In this document: positions 51,865 through 59,212 of the stretch, in pieces | Layout of the letters: every line of letters begins with the position of its first letter | Numbering within the stretch: position 1 is the stretch's first letter | Assembly (NCBI RefSeq): GCF_030542105.1 | Contig: NZ_JAUOFB010000003.1 | Span: 372,001-436,000, forward strand | Source of the DNA: Hymenobacter sp. BT730 | GTDB lineage: Bacteria > Bacteroidota > Bacteroidia > Cytophagales > Hymenobacteraceae | Reading direction: 5' to 3' | DNA: 64,000 nt | Made by a program: the position numbers and the translations under genes | Notes under the pieces: model-generated | Database searches by the model: none | What the model was told of the DNA's origin: nothing | The model's input: only the letters and a program-made list of their open reading frames with translations

Positions 51865-53847
51865 TTGACTGAACAACCTACTTATACCGACCCCTACGCG
51901 CTGGAAAAAGAGCTGCGCAAGGTGCAGGCCCTAATGCAGCTCGAGCAAAAGGAAGACCTGGAGCAATTCAAGATCAAAAGCGCACAGTCTACAATTGCCG
52001 AGCGCCAGCGGCGTGGCCTTACCTGGTATCCTGTCAAGATTACCAAGGAAGACATTGGCTTTGGTGGCAAGCTGGTGCTGGAGCTGGAGCGCCCCTCTGG
52101 CCAGGGTGGCCTGCACCTGTTTCAGGTAGGCAAAAATGCGGCACTCTTCGGCAACGTGCCCGGCCGCTCCGGCTCCGACCGCCCCACGCTCAGCGGTGTT
52201 ATCACGGCCGTAAAGCGCAATAAAATTCTGCTGGCCACCAACAAGGAAGACCTGCCCGACTGGGTTGATGAAGGCAAGCTGGGCGTAGACCTCACCTTTG
52301 ATGAGGTAAGCTACCGCGAGATGGAATATGCGCTGGGCAAGGTGATGGGCGCCTATGACACCCGCCTGGCGGAGCTGCGCGACATCTTGCTGGGTGCTAA
52401 GCCCGCCCGCTACCGCCCCGAAACGGATGCGCAGCTATACTATCCCAGCCTGCTGAACGACTCCCAGCTGGCGGCGGTGCGCCACGTGCTGGCGGCGCAG
52501 GATGTTGCCATTATTCATGGCCCGCCCGGCACCGGCAAAACCACCACGCTGGTGCAGGCCATTCTGGAAACCATTCGGCGGGAGCGGCGGGTGCTGGTGT
52601 GTGCTCCCAGCAATACGGCGGTAGATCTGCTCACGGAAAAGTTGGCCGAGCGCGGCGTAAACGTCATTCGCATGGGTAACCCCTCGCGCGTGTCCGACCT
52701 GTTGCTGCAGCACACCCTCGATGCCCAGATAATGGCGCATAAGAGCTACCCGGAGCTGAAAAGCATGCGCCAGACGGCTGAACAGTACCGCGAGCAGGCT
52801 GGCAAATTCAAGCGCCACTTTGGCTGGGAGGAGCGCGAGCAGCGCCGCTTGCTGAAAGAGCAGGCCCATCAGATGCTGCAGGATTCAGACCAGCTGGAGC
52901 GCTACATCACGGAGGATTTGCTGGAACAGGTGCAGGTAATTACCTGCACACTGGTGGGCGCCAGCAACCGCGCCATTCGCCACCTCACCTACGAAACCGT
53001 ATTTATTGATGAAGCTGCCCAGGCTCTGGAGCCCGGCTGCTGGATTCCCATTACCAAAGCCAACCGTGTAGTACTGGCCGGTGACCACCAGCAGCTGCCG
53101 CCCACGGTAAAAAGTGAAAAAGCCGCTCAGGAGGGTCTGCGCGAAACCCTGTTTGAAAAGTGCATCAAGCGCCAGCCCCACACGGCCCGCATGCTGCAGG
53201 TGCAGTACCGCATGCACGAGCAGATTATGGAGTTCAGCTCGGAGCAGTTCTACCATGGCAAGCTGATAGCCGCGCCTGCCGTAGCCCACGCCGACCTGCC
53301 CGACTACGACCTGCGCTTTGCCCCCGACACGGCTGTGGAGTTTCTGGATACCGCCGGCTTCGGCTTTCAGGAGCTGGGGCTGGATGAAAGCCGCTCCATT
53401 GCCAACCCGGAAGAAGCCGACCTGCTGCTCAAACGCCTGGCCCAGTTGCTGGAACCCTACGATGCCGCCGACCATACCGAAGACCTGTTGACCATCGGTG
53501 TAATTGCCCCCTACCGCGCCCAGATCAACTACCTGAAAGATGCTGTAGAGGAAAACGACGAGCTGACCGGCCTGATGGAGCACCGCATGCTCAGCATTGG
53601 CACCGTGGATTCTTTCCAGGGCCAGGAGCGCGACATTATTGCCATTAGTCTCACACGCAGCAACCCGCAGGGCGAAATAGGCTTCCTCTCCGATGTCCGG
53701 CGCATGAATGTGGGAATGACCCGCGCCCGCCGCAAGCTGCTCATTGTCGGCGACTCCAGCACCCTCGGCTCTCACCCTTTTTATAAGGCATTTCTGGACT
53801 ATGTAGAAATGATTGGCGCTTATCGTACGGCTTGGGAATTACAGTAA
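51865..53847 (+). CDS. UPF1/SMUBP2-like superfamily 1 helicase
   Basis: A 660-residue ATP-dependent nucleic-acid helicase. The N-terminal region (1-200) has a helical start and a beta-barrel-like insert. Motif I is GPPGTGKTTT (219-228), motif II is VFIDEAAQALEP, motif III is VLAGDHQQLPPTV, and motifs V/VI are GTVDSFQGQERDIIAISLTR and MNVGMTRARRKLLIVGD. The order matches the UPF1-like clade (IGHMBP2/SMUBP2), whose bacterial members are poorly studied. The start is a TTG (51865-51867) that fits the family N-terminus. A palindromic element follows the stop. Confidence 0.92.
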   Translation: MTEQPTYTDPYALEKELRKVQALMQLEQKEDLEQFKIKSAQSTIAERQRRGLTWYPVKITKEDIGFGGKLVLELERPSGQGGLHLFQVGKNAALFGNVPGRSGSDRPTLSGVITAVKRNKILLATNKEDLPDWVDEGKLGVDLTFDEVSYREMEYALGKVMGAYDTRLAELRDILLGAKPARYRPETDAQLYYPSLLNDSQLAAVRHVLAAQDVAIIHGPPGTGKTTTLVQAILETIRRERRVLVCAPSNTAVDLLTEKLAERGVNVIRMGNPSRVSDLLLQHTLDAQIMAHKSYPELKSMRQTAEQYREQAGKFKRHFGWEEREQRRLLKEQAHQMLQDSDQLERYITEDLLEQVQVITCTLVGASNRAIRHLTYETVFIDEAAQALEPGCWIPITKANRVVLAGDHQQLPPTVKSEKAAQEGLRETLFEKCIKRQPHTARMLQVQYRMHEQIMEFSSEQFYHGKLIAAPAVAHADLPDYDLRFAPDTAVEFLDTAGFGFQELGLDESRSIANPEEADLLLKRLAQLLEPYDAADHTEDLLTIGVIAPYRAQINYLKDAVEENDELTGLMEHRMLSIGTVDSFQGQERDIIAISLTRSNPQGEIGFLSDVRRMNVGMTRARRKLLIVGDSSTLGSHPFYKAFLDYVEMIGAYRTAWELQ

Positions 53848-53886
53848 AGGCACCCTTTTTAACCTTTCAACCATTAAAACAAATTT

Positions 53887-53984
53887 GTCATCCTGAGCAA
53901 GCGAAGGACCTTCTCAAGTTAGGCCGAGGCGTTGTTACGCTAGTTGTTCAGCTGTGAGAAGGTCCTTCGCTAGCTCAGGATGAC
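53887..53984. repeat. Palindromic intergenic element, copy 3
   Basis: Arms 53887-53916 and 53955-53984 (30 bases, one mismatch) begin GTCATCCTGAGC and end GCTCAGGATGAC, with AAGCGAAGGACCTTCTCA and its partner inside. The loop contains GTTGTTACGC, shared with copy 2. It lies 40 bases after the helicase stop, in a 307-base gap before the FKBP gene that otherwise holds nothing I recognise. Confidence 0.9.
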
Positions 53985-54154
53985 AGTTGGTGAAAAAATG
54001 ACAGCGGGGCTGATGCGTTTAGCGGGCTTCTCCCCGTACTCTATATTGGCATTACCTCCCCAAATACCGACAAATCCGGGGCGTTTACGTAACTAGCCGT
54101 TCCAACTTATTTTTCAACTTCTACTTCCCCGGACACCCCCGGGCACCCAGACGT

Positions 54155-54670
54155 ATGGCTCAAATCAGCGAAAACAAAGTCGTCACCATCACCTACGACT
54201 TGAGCGTGACCGATGAAAACCAAGAGAAAGTCCTCGTAGAATCGGCGGAGGCTGATGCCCCGATGGTGTTTCTGTTCGGTATGAGCGGCCTGCCCGAAGA
54301 GTTTGAGAATCAGCTCAACGGCAAGCAGCCCGGCGACGCGTTCAGCTTCTCCCTCACCCCGGAGCAAGCCTACGGCGAATACGACCAGCAGGCCGTAGTG
54401 GACATCCCAAAAAACGTCTTTGAAATCGACGGTAAGATTGACGAGGAGATGCTGCAGTTAGGCAACTTCCTGCCCATGGCCGATAACCAGGGCCACCACA
54501 TGCAGGGCAAAATCGTGGAAATCGGCAACGAAACCGTGAAAATGGACTTCAACCACCCGCTGGCCGGCATGATGATGCACTTTGATGGTAAAGTGGCTGA
54601 CGTGCGCGAAGCTTCTCAGGAGGAGCTAGACCACGGCCACGTGCATGGTGAAGGTGGGCATCACCACTAG
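54155..54670 (+). CDS. FKBP-type peptidyl-prolyl isomerase, SlyD-like
   Basis: A 171-residue proline isomerase and chaperone. The FKBP core begins KVVTITYDLSVTDENQEKVL and has MVFLFGMSGLPEEFENQLNG; an insert-in-flap domain (about 70-130, VDIPKNVFEIDGKIDEEM) follows, as in SlyD. The C-terminal tail DHGHVHGEGGHHH is His-rich and may bind nickel or zinc, as in E. coli SlyD, but is much shorter. It lies after the palindromic element and is not in an obvious operon. Confidence 0.92.
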   Translation: MAQISENKVVTITYDLSVTDENQEKVLVESAEADAPMVFLFGMSGLPEEFENQLNGKQPGDAFSFSLTPEQAYGEYDQQAVVDIPKNVFEIDGKIDEEMLQLGNFLPMADNQGHHMQGKIVEIGNETVKMDFNHPLAGMMMHFDGKVADVREASQEELDHGHVHGEGGHHH

Positions 54671-54788
54671 GTTGTATTGACTTATTTATCATGAAAAGCG
54701 GGGCTTCATGGCTCCGTTTTTTGTTTTGTATTTTTTTAACACAATAAAATCATTAACATATCTTTGATTTCAGCCTTATCAATCAAAT

Positions 54789-55214
54789 ATGAAATACAAC
54801 AGCAAATCCTTTCTTATTATCCTATTTGCATACTCGCTCTTGCTGTCTGCCTGTCAAAAGGATGGTATAAAGCCTAAACTACTTGAAAAGAAATGGTGGT
54901 TTGTAACTGGAACTTATGAGGATGCGCCTAATAATGGCCCGGTTTATAGAACCGATGATGATGCCCAACTAGCTTCATTATACACTACTATAACTTTTGA
55001 TAAAAAAGAGGTGACGTTTTACAATTCGTATTATCGTGACACTTCTAAATTATCTTATACCCGAGACGGTAAAATGATAAAAATTGAGTCTATGCCTGGA
55101 ACTTCGCATACCTATGAAATAAAGGAGCTTACAAGTGAAAAGCTTATACTTCATGGTATACGCAAAAGTAGTTATGGCACAATTACCGATGATATTACTT
55201 ATAGAGCTGATTAG
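54789..55214 (+). CDS. Low-GC lipoprotein of unknown function
   Basis: A 141-residue lipoprotein with the lipobox LLSACQ (Cys near residue 22) and a beta-rich mature domain (KKWWFVTGTYEDAP, TTITFDKKEVTFYNSYYRD, YEIKELTSEKLILHGIRK), like a small lipocalin-type fold found in Bacteroidota. GC content is far below that of neighbours (many AT-ending codons), suggesting recent transfer. It ends eight bases before the convergent ACP phosphodiesterase. Confidence 0.72.
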   Translation: MKYNSKSFLIILFAYSLLLSACQKDGIKPKLLEKKWWFVTGTYEDAPNNGPVYRTDDDAQLASLYTTITFDKKEVTFYNSYYRDTSKLSYTRDGKMIKIESMPGTSHTYEIKELTSEKLILHGIRKSSYGTITDDITYRAD

Positions 55215-55222
55215 TAAAGGCT

Positions 55223-55837
55223 CTAATGTGTATACCAATAGCGACGTATCTCTTCTCGTAGCTCCGGCCAAAACTCCCGAAAATCTACCTCATACACCGG
55301 CAATTCTGCCAGAAACGCTGCCGCGCCTATTGCCAGTACTTCCGCGCTAGGCACACGGCGGCTTAAACCTAGTAGAGCGCGGTGCAGGCCTTCGGGCTGG
55401 GCATAGCCGGAGAGCCAGTCGTCGCGGCGCATGTACTGGAGCATGTGCTGCAGGCGCTCCGGCAATTCCGCGCGGCGGGAGTGCAGCAGCGTGTACATGC
55501 GCTGACTGAAGGCGGCTAGCGGCTCGGCGGCATCGTCATGAAACTCAGTGAAGTTGCGGGCCAGCAGATGGTCGAAGCCAACATCGGACACTACTCCCGC
55601 CCATTTGCCCAAACCGGCTTCGCGCAGGCGGGCAGTGGTACGGCGTACTACAGGGTGGGCATCAGTAAAGGTATCAATGGCGCGGTGTAGGATAATGCCA
55701 CGCTGCACAGCTTCGGGGTAGGCCAACAGACCGGCGCGGCCCCGCACGGCCTCAGCAGCAAAATTACCTACTACAATATCGTGGTAGTTGGGGTGCGAGG
55801 ACGGGCCGGAGAGCAACAGATGCGCAAGGAAATTCAC
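55223..55837 (-). CDS. Acyl carrier protein phosphodiesterase (AcpH-like)
   Basis: A 204-residue helical metallophosphodiesterase of the DUF479/AcpH family, which removes the 4'-phosphopantetheine from acyl carrier protein. MNFLAHLLLSG is the family's opening, with metal-binding residues in HRAIDTFTDAHPVVRRT and SDVGFDHLLARNF. The C-terminal half has RRDDWLSGYAQPEG and LSRRVPSAEV. The start ATG matches the family N-terminus exactly. Confidence 0.92.
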   Translation of the reverse strand: MNFLAHLLLSGPSSHPNYHDIVVGNFAAEAVRGRAGLLAYPEAVQRGIILHRAIDTFTDAHPVVRRTTARLREAGLGKWAGVVSDVGFDHLLARNFTEFHDDAAEPLAAFSQRMYTLLHSRRAELPERLQHMLQYMRRDDWLSGYAQPEGLHRALLGLSRRVPSAEVLAIGAAAFLAELPVYEVDFREFWPELREEIRRYWYTH

Positions 55838-55963
55838 AGGTGCAAGGTAAGATCTAAGCTAGTACTAACGGCTGAATGCGGAAGGCGGGCAAACCATGGT
55901 CGAAGCCAGACCGTAAGGAAAGGGACGTATTACAACAAGACACCAACCTACGATTCTACGCTC

Positions 55964-56476
55964 ATGTCTTCTAAAACACCCGTTACCCACGACATAACTA
56001 CGCTGCTGGAAAAAATCAAAGATGTGCGCATTGCCATGCTCACTACTTCTGATGAGCAGCACTGCCTGCATAGCCGCCCCATGTTTACCCAAAAGCCGGA
56101 GGCCGATGGCTCCCTGCTCTTCCTGACGGATAAAGACTCGGCCAAGATATACGAGGTAAAAAAGGACAGCCAGGTAAACCTGAGCTACGCCAACCCCGAC
56201 AGCAACGTGTATGTCTCAGTTTCGGGCCGCGCTAATGCCTTCCGCGACCAGGCCAAGATTGACGCGCTGTGGAGCGAGCCTATGCGCGCCTGGTTCCCCA
56301 AAGGCAAAGACGACCCCCAGATTATGATTCTGAAGGTGGAAATTGACAAAGGCGAGTACTGGGATACCCCAAGCTCCCTGCTCACGCAGGCCTATGCCTA
56401 CGCCCGCGCCGTAGTAACCGGCGAGCCCAGCAAGGACGACGACGTAAACCAGCACGCCCAGGTGAAGGTTAAGTAA
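55964..56476 (+). CDS. Pyridoxamine 5'-phosphate oxidase-fold protein (general stress protein 26-like)
   Basis: A 170-residue flavin-binding split-barrel protein. KIKDVRIAMLTTSDEQHCLH, SRPMFTQKPEADGSLLFLTD and NLSYANPDSNVYVSVSGRAN match the GSP26 type, which binds FMN or F420-like cofactors and responds to stress. The C-terminus is a short acidic and basic tail. ATG 55964 fits the family; the frame extends 61 codons upstream. A terminator follows. Confidence 0.9.
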   Translation: MSSKTPVTHDITTLLEKIKDVRIAMLTTSDEQHCLHSRPMFTQKPEADGSLLFLTDKDSAKIYEVKKDSQVNLSYANPDSNVYVSVSGRANAFRDQAKIDALWSEPMRAWFPKGKDDPQIMILKVEIDKGEYWDTPSSLLTQAYAYARAVVTGEPSKDDDVNQHAQVKVK

Positions 56477-56489
56477 GGGCACACCGCTC

Positions 56490-56497
56490 TATCTTTG
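56490..56497 (+). promoter_or_regulatory. Bacteroidota-type -7 promoter element
   Basis: TATCTTTG matches TAnnTTTG and lies 59 bases upstream of the CrtA-like start. It directly precedes the terminator hairpin of the preceding gene. Confidence 0.5.
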
Positions 56498-56530
56498 AAA
56501 GGCCGGAAGCAATTCCGGCCTTTTTGTTTT
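56498..56530 (+). terminator. Rho-independent terminator after the flavoprotein gene
   Basis: AAAGGCCGGAA (56498-56508) pairs with TTCCGGCCTTT (56513-56523), followed by TTGTTTT. It is 21 bases past the stop codon of the GSP26-like gene. Confidence 0.88.
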
Positions 56531-56556
56531 CTAGTTATAGTTAATAGCCTCTTCCT

Positions 56557-57249
56557 TTGCCACTCACCACCCTCTCCATCCTTACCTTACGCCCCGGCCA
56601 TGGCCGCTGGGGACTGGCGCAGATGGGCACCGCCCAACGGCCGCTGCAGCGGGTGCCGGGGCTACGTTTCCAAAAACTGCTGGGAAGCGGGGCAGAGTCC
56701 TATCAGTTTATGCCCAACCTGAACCGCTACGGCTTTATGGCCGTGTGGGAGTCAGAGGAAGCCGCAGCTACTTTCTTTGCCACGCACCCGGTGTGGCAGG
56801 AATACCGCCAACGCACCCAGGAAATCTGGACGGCGCGGCTGGCCCCTTTGCAGGCCCACGGCCTCTGGGATGGCGCTAACCCTTTTGCGTATCCCACGGA
56901 TGAGGTTCTGCCCACTGATGGTCCGGTGGCGGTGCTTACGCGGGCCTCTATCCGGTGGCAAAAAACGCCCCGTTTCTGGCGCTATGTGGCGCCCAGCCTG
57001 GCGGCTGCTAACAAGGCGCCGGGCGTACTGGCTTCTATTGGGCTGGGCGAGTTGCCAGTGGTGCGGCAGGCCACCTTCAGCATCTGGGAGTCGGTGCAGG
57101 CCATGCAGACGTTTGCCTACCGAAGCGAGCTACACAAAGAGGTTATCCGACTTACGCGCCAGGAGAAGTGGTACGGCGAGGAGCTGTTTGCCCGGTTTCG
57201 GGTGCTGAGCACTGAGGGCACCTGGGACGGCCTTGCCCCGGGGCTGTAA
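56557..57249 (+). CDS. CrtA-like (spheroidene monooxygenase-like) protein
   Basis: A 230-residue protein resembling the haem-dependent carotenoid 2-monooxygenase CrtA. RPGHGRWGLAQMGTAQRPLQ, RVPGLRFQKLLGSGAESYQF and PNLNRYGFMAVW, followed by the tryptophan-rich WTARL, GPVAVLTRASIRW, and QATFSIWESVQAM, fit the family's layout, as do the final WYGEELFARFRVL and GTWDGL. Its substrate may not be spheroidene, since most Bacteroidota lack it. The start is TTG (56557-56559). No carotenoid gene is adjacent. A terminator follows. Confidence 0.78.
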   Translation: MPLTTLSILTLRPGHGRWGLAQMGTAQRPLQRVPGLRFQKLLGSGAESYQFMPNLNRYGFMAVWESEEAAATFFATHPVWQEYRQRTQEIWTARLAPLQAHGLWDGANPFAYPTDEVLPTDGPVAVLTRASIRWQKTPRFWRYVAPSLAAANKAPGVLASIGLGELPVVRQATFSIWESVQAMQTFAYRSELHKEVIRLTRQEKWYGEELFARFRVLSTEGTWDGLAPGL

Positions 57250-57305
57250 GCGGGAATAACCTTTCATTCTGGAAACCGACCCTACCGTTTTGAAAGGGTT
57301 TACAC

Positions 57306-57342
57306 AAAGTGCGGCTGTAGTCACAGCCGCACTTTTATTTTT
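57306..57342 (+). terminator. Rho-independent terminator after the CrtA-like gene
   Basis: AAAGTGCGGCTGT (57306-57318) pairs with ACAGCCGCACTTT (57323-57335), followed by TATTTTTT. It lies about 57 bases beyond the stop and separates this gene from the envelope operon. Confidence 0.9.
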
Positions 57343-57445
57343 TAATCAGTGATTATCAAGTATTTATAAATAATTAACAGAAATACTGCGGAGCGCGGCA
57401 CCGGGTTTGGCAATAGGCAACCATCAACCAAACACTGCCTGACCA

Positions 57446-58153
57446 ATGCCTATTCTTGATAACCTCGCCAAAGCGGCCAAAGACTTCTTCATTGAAGAAG
57501 GCGAGGAACCCGCTCCTACCGCGGCGCGGCCGCTTCCCAATGCCGCCCCGGCGGTGAATACCCCGCCAACGGCCTCTTTCAGCCCAACAGCCCCGCTGGC
57601 AACCCAGCCCGAGCAGCGCCACCTCGACCACATTCAGAGCCTGTTGGCCGGCAATGGCAAGGACTTCGTGGCATACACCAAAATGGTGAAGAGCATGGCG
57701 GCTAGTGGGCTGAGCGGGCCGGTGCTATACCAAACAGCCTTCAACGCCTTTGCCGCCGTCACGGGCCTCGACCTACCCACGCTGCTGACCTCCGCCGATG
57801 CATTTGAGCAGGCCCTGGCCGCCGACCGGGCACGGGTGCAGGAGCGGCACCGGGCGAAGCTGGGCGAAATTCAGCTGCCCAAAGCCCCGCCCAGCACCCT
57901 GGTAGAGCTGCAGAAACAGGAGCAGCAGCTGCAAACCGAGCTGACCGAGCTGACCCGGCAACTGGAAGTAAAGCAACAGAAGCTACTCCAAATCCAGCAA
58001 CAACGCCAGCAGGAACACCAGAAAGCCACGGCGGCGCTGGCTTCCTACGAGCTGGCTAACGCGGCTGCCGCCGCCGAGCTGCAGGCCCACCGTCAGGCGG
58101 CCAATTCCTTCCTGCTGGGCGCGTCCGTTTTCCCTCCCACCTCAACTAAATAA
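57446..58153 (+). CDS. Coiled-coil protein of the envelope operon, unknown function
   Basis: A 235-residue soluble protein. It begins with an amphipathic segment (MPILDNLAKAAKDFFIEEGE), then a Pro/Ala-rich linker (about 22-55). A helical domain (RHLDHIQSLLAGNGKDFVAY, then TAFNAFAAVTGLDLPTLLTS) and a Gln/Glu-rich coiled coil (about 150-215; LQKQEQQLQTELTELTRQLE) follow. No family is recognised. The next gene starts nine bases after its stop, so it probably belongs to the five-gene operon below, with which it may form a complex. Confidence 0.7.
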   Translation: MPILDNLAKAAKDFFIEEGEEPAPTAARPLPNAAPAVNTPPTASFSPTAPLATQPEQRHLDHIQSLLAGNGKDFVAYTKMVKSMAASGLSGPVLYQTAFNAFAAVTGLDLPTLLTSADAFEQALAADRARVQERHRAKLGEIQLPKAPPSTLVELQKQEQQLQTELTELTRQLEVKQQKLLQIQQQRQQEHQKATAALASYELANAAAAAELQAHRQAANSFLLGASVFPPTSTK

Positions 58154-58162
58154 CCCTGCATT

Positions 58163-59164
58163 ATGAACGCACTTTTTCCTTCCGATTCGCAATCCGGCCT
58201 ATCTGAAAAGCTCCCCAAGTGGCAGCAGCCGGAAAAGGTAGCTGGCTGGATCTTCCTGGCCGGCGTAGTGGCCGCCGGCATCTACGGCTGGGGTACCATC
58301 GTTCCGTTTCTGGTAGACATGGTGTTTGATACCGTGAAGCTGGGCATTGGCCTGGGCGTACTGTTTGCCCTGTTTTTACTGGTAACCAGTCCGCGCATTA
58401 AGGCCGGGCTGTGGTACGCCGGCCAGCGCATTTTTCGCACCGTGGCGGGCATTTTCGTCAACACCGACCCCATCGGCATCATGGAGGACTACATCCATAG
58501 TACCTCGCAGGAAGCCCGCAAAATGGAGGAGGAAGTGGGCCACATTGAAGGCGCCCATGAGCTGGTGAAGCGCAAGCTGGAAGCCAACAAGGAGCAGATG
58601 CGCGAGTACCTGTCGCTGGCCGATTCGGCTACCCGGCAAAAGGAAACCGACATGGCCGCTTCCTATGCCTCCCGCGCCGCCCAGCTGCAGGACTACAATC
58701 AGCGCCTGCAGCCTATGGCCACTACCACAGCCAACGTGAGCCTGGTGATGCGCCAGATTCTGAAAGCCGCCCTGCGCCAGATAGACAACAGCAAGTTTAA
58801 AGTGAACCTGCTGAAAGACGAGTACGAGCTGGTGAAACGCACCAGCAGCGGCATGCGCGCCGCCATGAACATTCTGCGCGGCGACCCTGACAAGAAGTAC
58901 TTCTTCGACCTGGCTACCGACCGGGTGGCCCAGGACATGGCCCAGCAGCTCGGCCAGATTAAGCAGGCCATGCGCTACTCCCAGGAGTTCGTGAAGGAGA
59001 TGGACATCCAGAATGGCGTGATGAGCGAGAAAGGCCAGCGCCTGCTGGAGAAATACCAGAAAGGCGAGTTCAACGCCTTGCTCGACGAAAAGTCCCTCAC
59101 GCCTGCCTCCCCAACCCAGCTCCGCACCGCCACTACCGATGCTTACAGCAGTCTGCTGGACTAA
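58163..59164 (+). CDS. Membrane-anchored coiled-coil protein with PspA/IM30-like region
   Basis: A 333-residue protein with two membrane helices (about 26-46 and 57-78) and a long cytoplasmic helical region (about 95-290). DPIGIMEDYIHSTSQEARKM, then EEEVGHIEGAHELVKRKLEA and later TDMAASYASRAAQLQDYNQR, follow the heptad and spacing of PspA/IM30 (ESCRT-III-like) proteins, where a DP..ML..YI start is followed by a coiled-coil pair and an A...R..L turn. PspA itself has no membrane span. The PspA link is inferred from pattern. It sits between the coiled-coil gene and the OmpA-fused binding protein. Confidence 0.68.
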   Translation: MNALFPSDSQSGLSEKLPKWQQPEKVAGWIFLAGVVAAGIYGWGTIVPFLVDMVFDTVKLGIGLGVLFALFLLVTSPRIKAGLWYAGQRIFRTVAGIFVNTDPIGIMEDYIHSTSQEARKMEEEVGHIEGAHELVKRKLEANKEQMREYLSLADSATRQKETDMAASYASRAAQLQDYNQRLQPMATTTANVSLVMRQILKAALRQIDNSKFKVNLLKDEYELVKRTSSGMRAAMNILRGDPDKKYFFDLATDRVAQDMAQQLGQIKQAMRYSQEFVKEMDIQNGVMSEKGQRLLEKYQKGEFNALLDEKSLTPASPTQLRTATTDAYSSLLD

Positions 59165-59212
59165 GCACTGCCCCACACCTCTTCCCTTTCAAACTTTCTT
59201 TCCCTCTATATC

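Noticed and set aside
52885..53775. 296-codon minus-strand frame inside the helicase gene
   Set aside because: It is antisense to conserved helicase motifs; low-complexity Gly/Ala/His content with no domain.
58376..59176. 266-codon minus-strand frame opposite the PspA-like gene
   Set aside because: Leu/Gly/His-rich antisense shadow with no recognisable domain; the plus-strand gene fits the operon.
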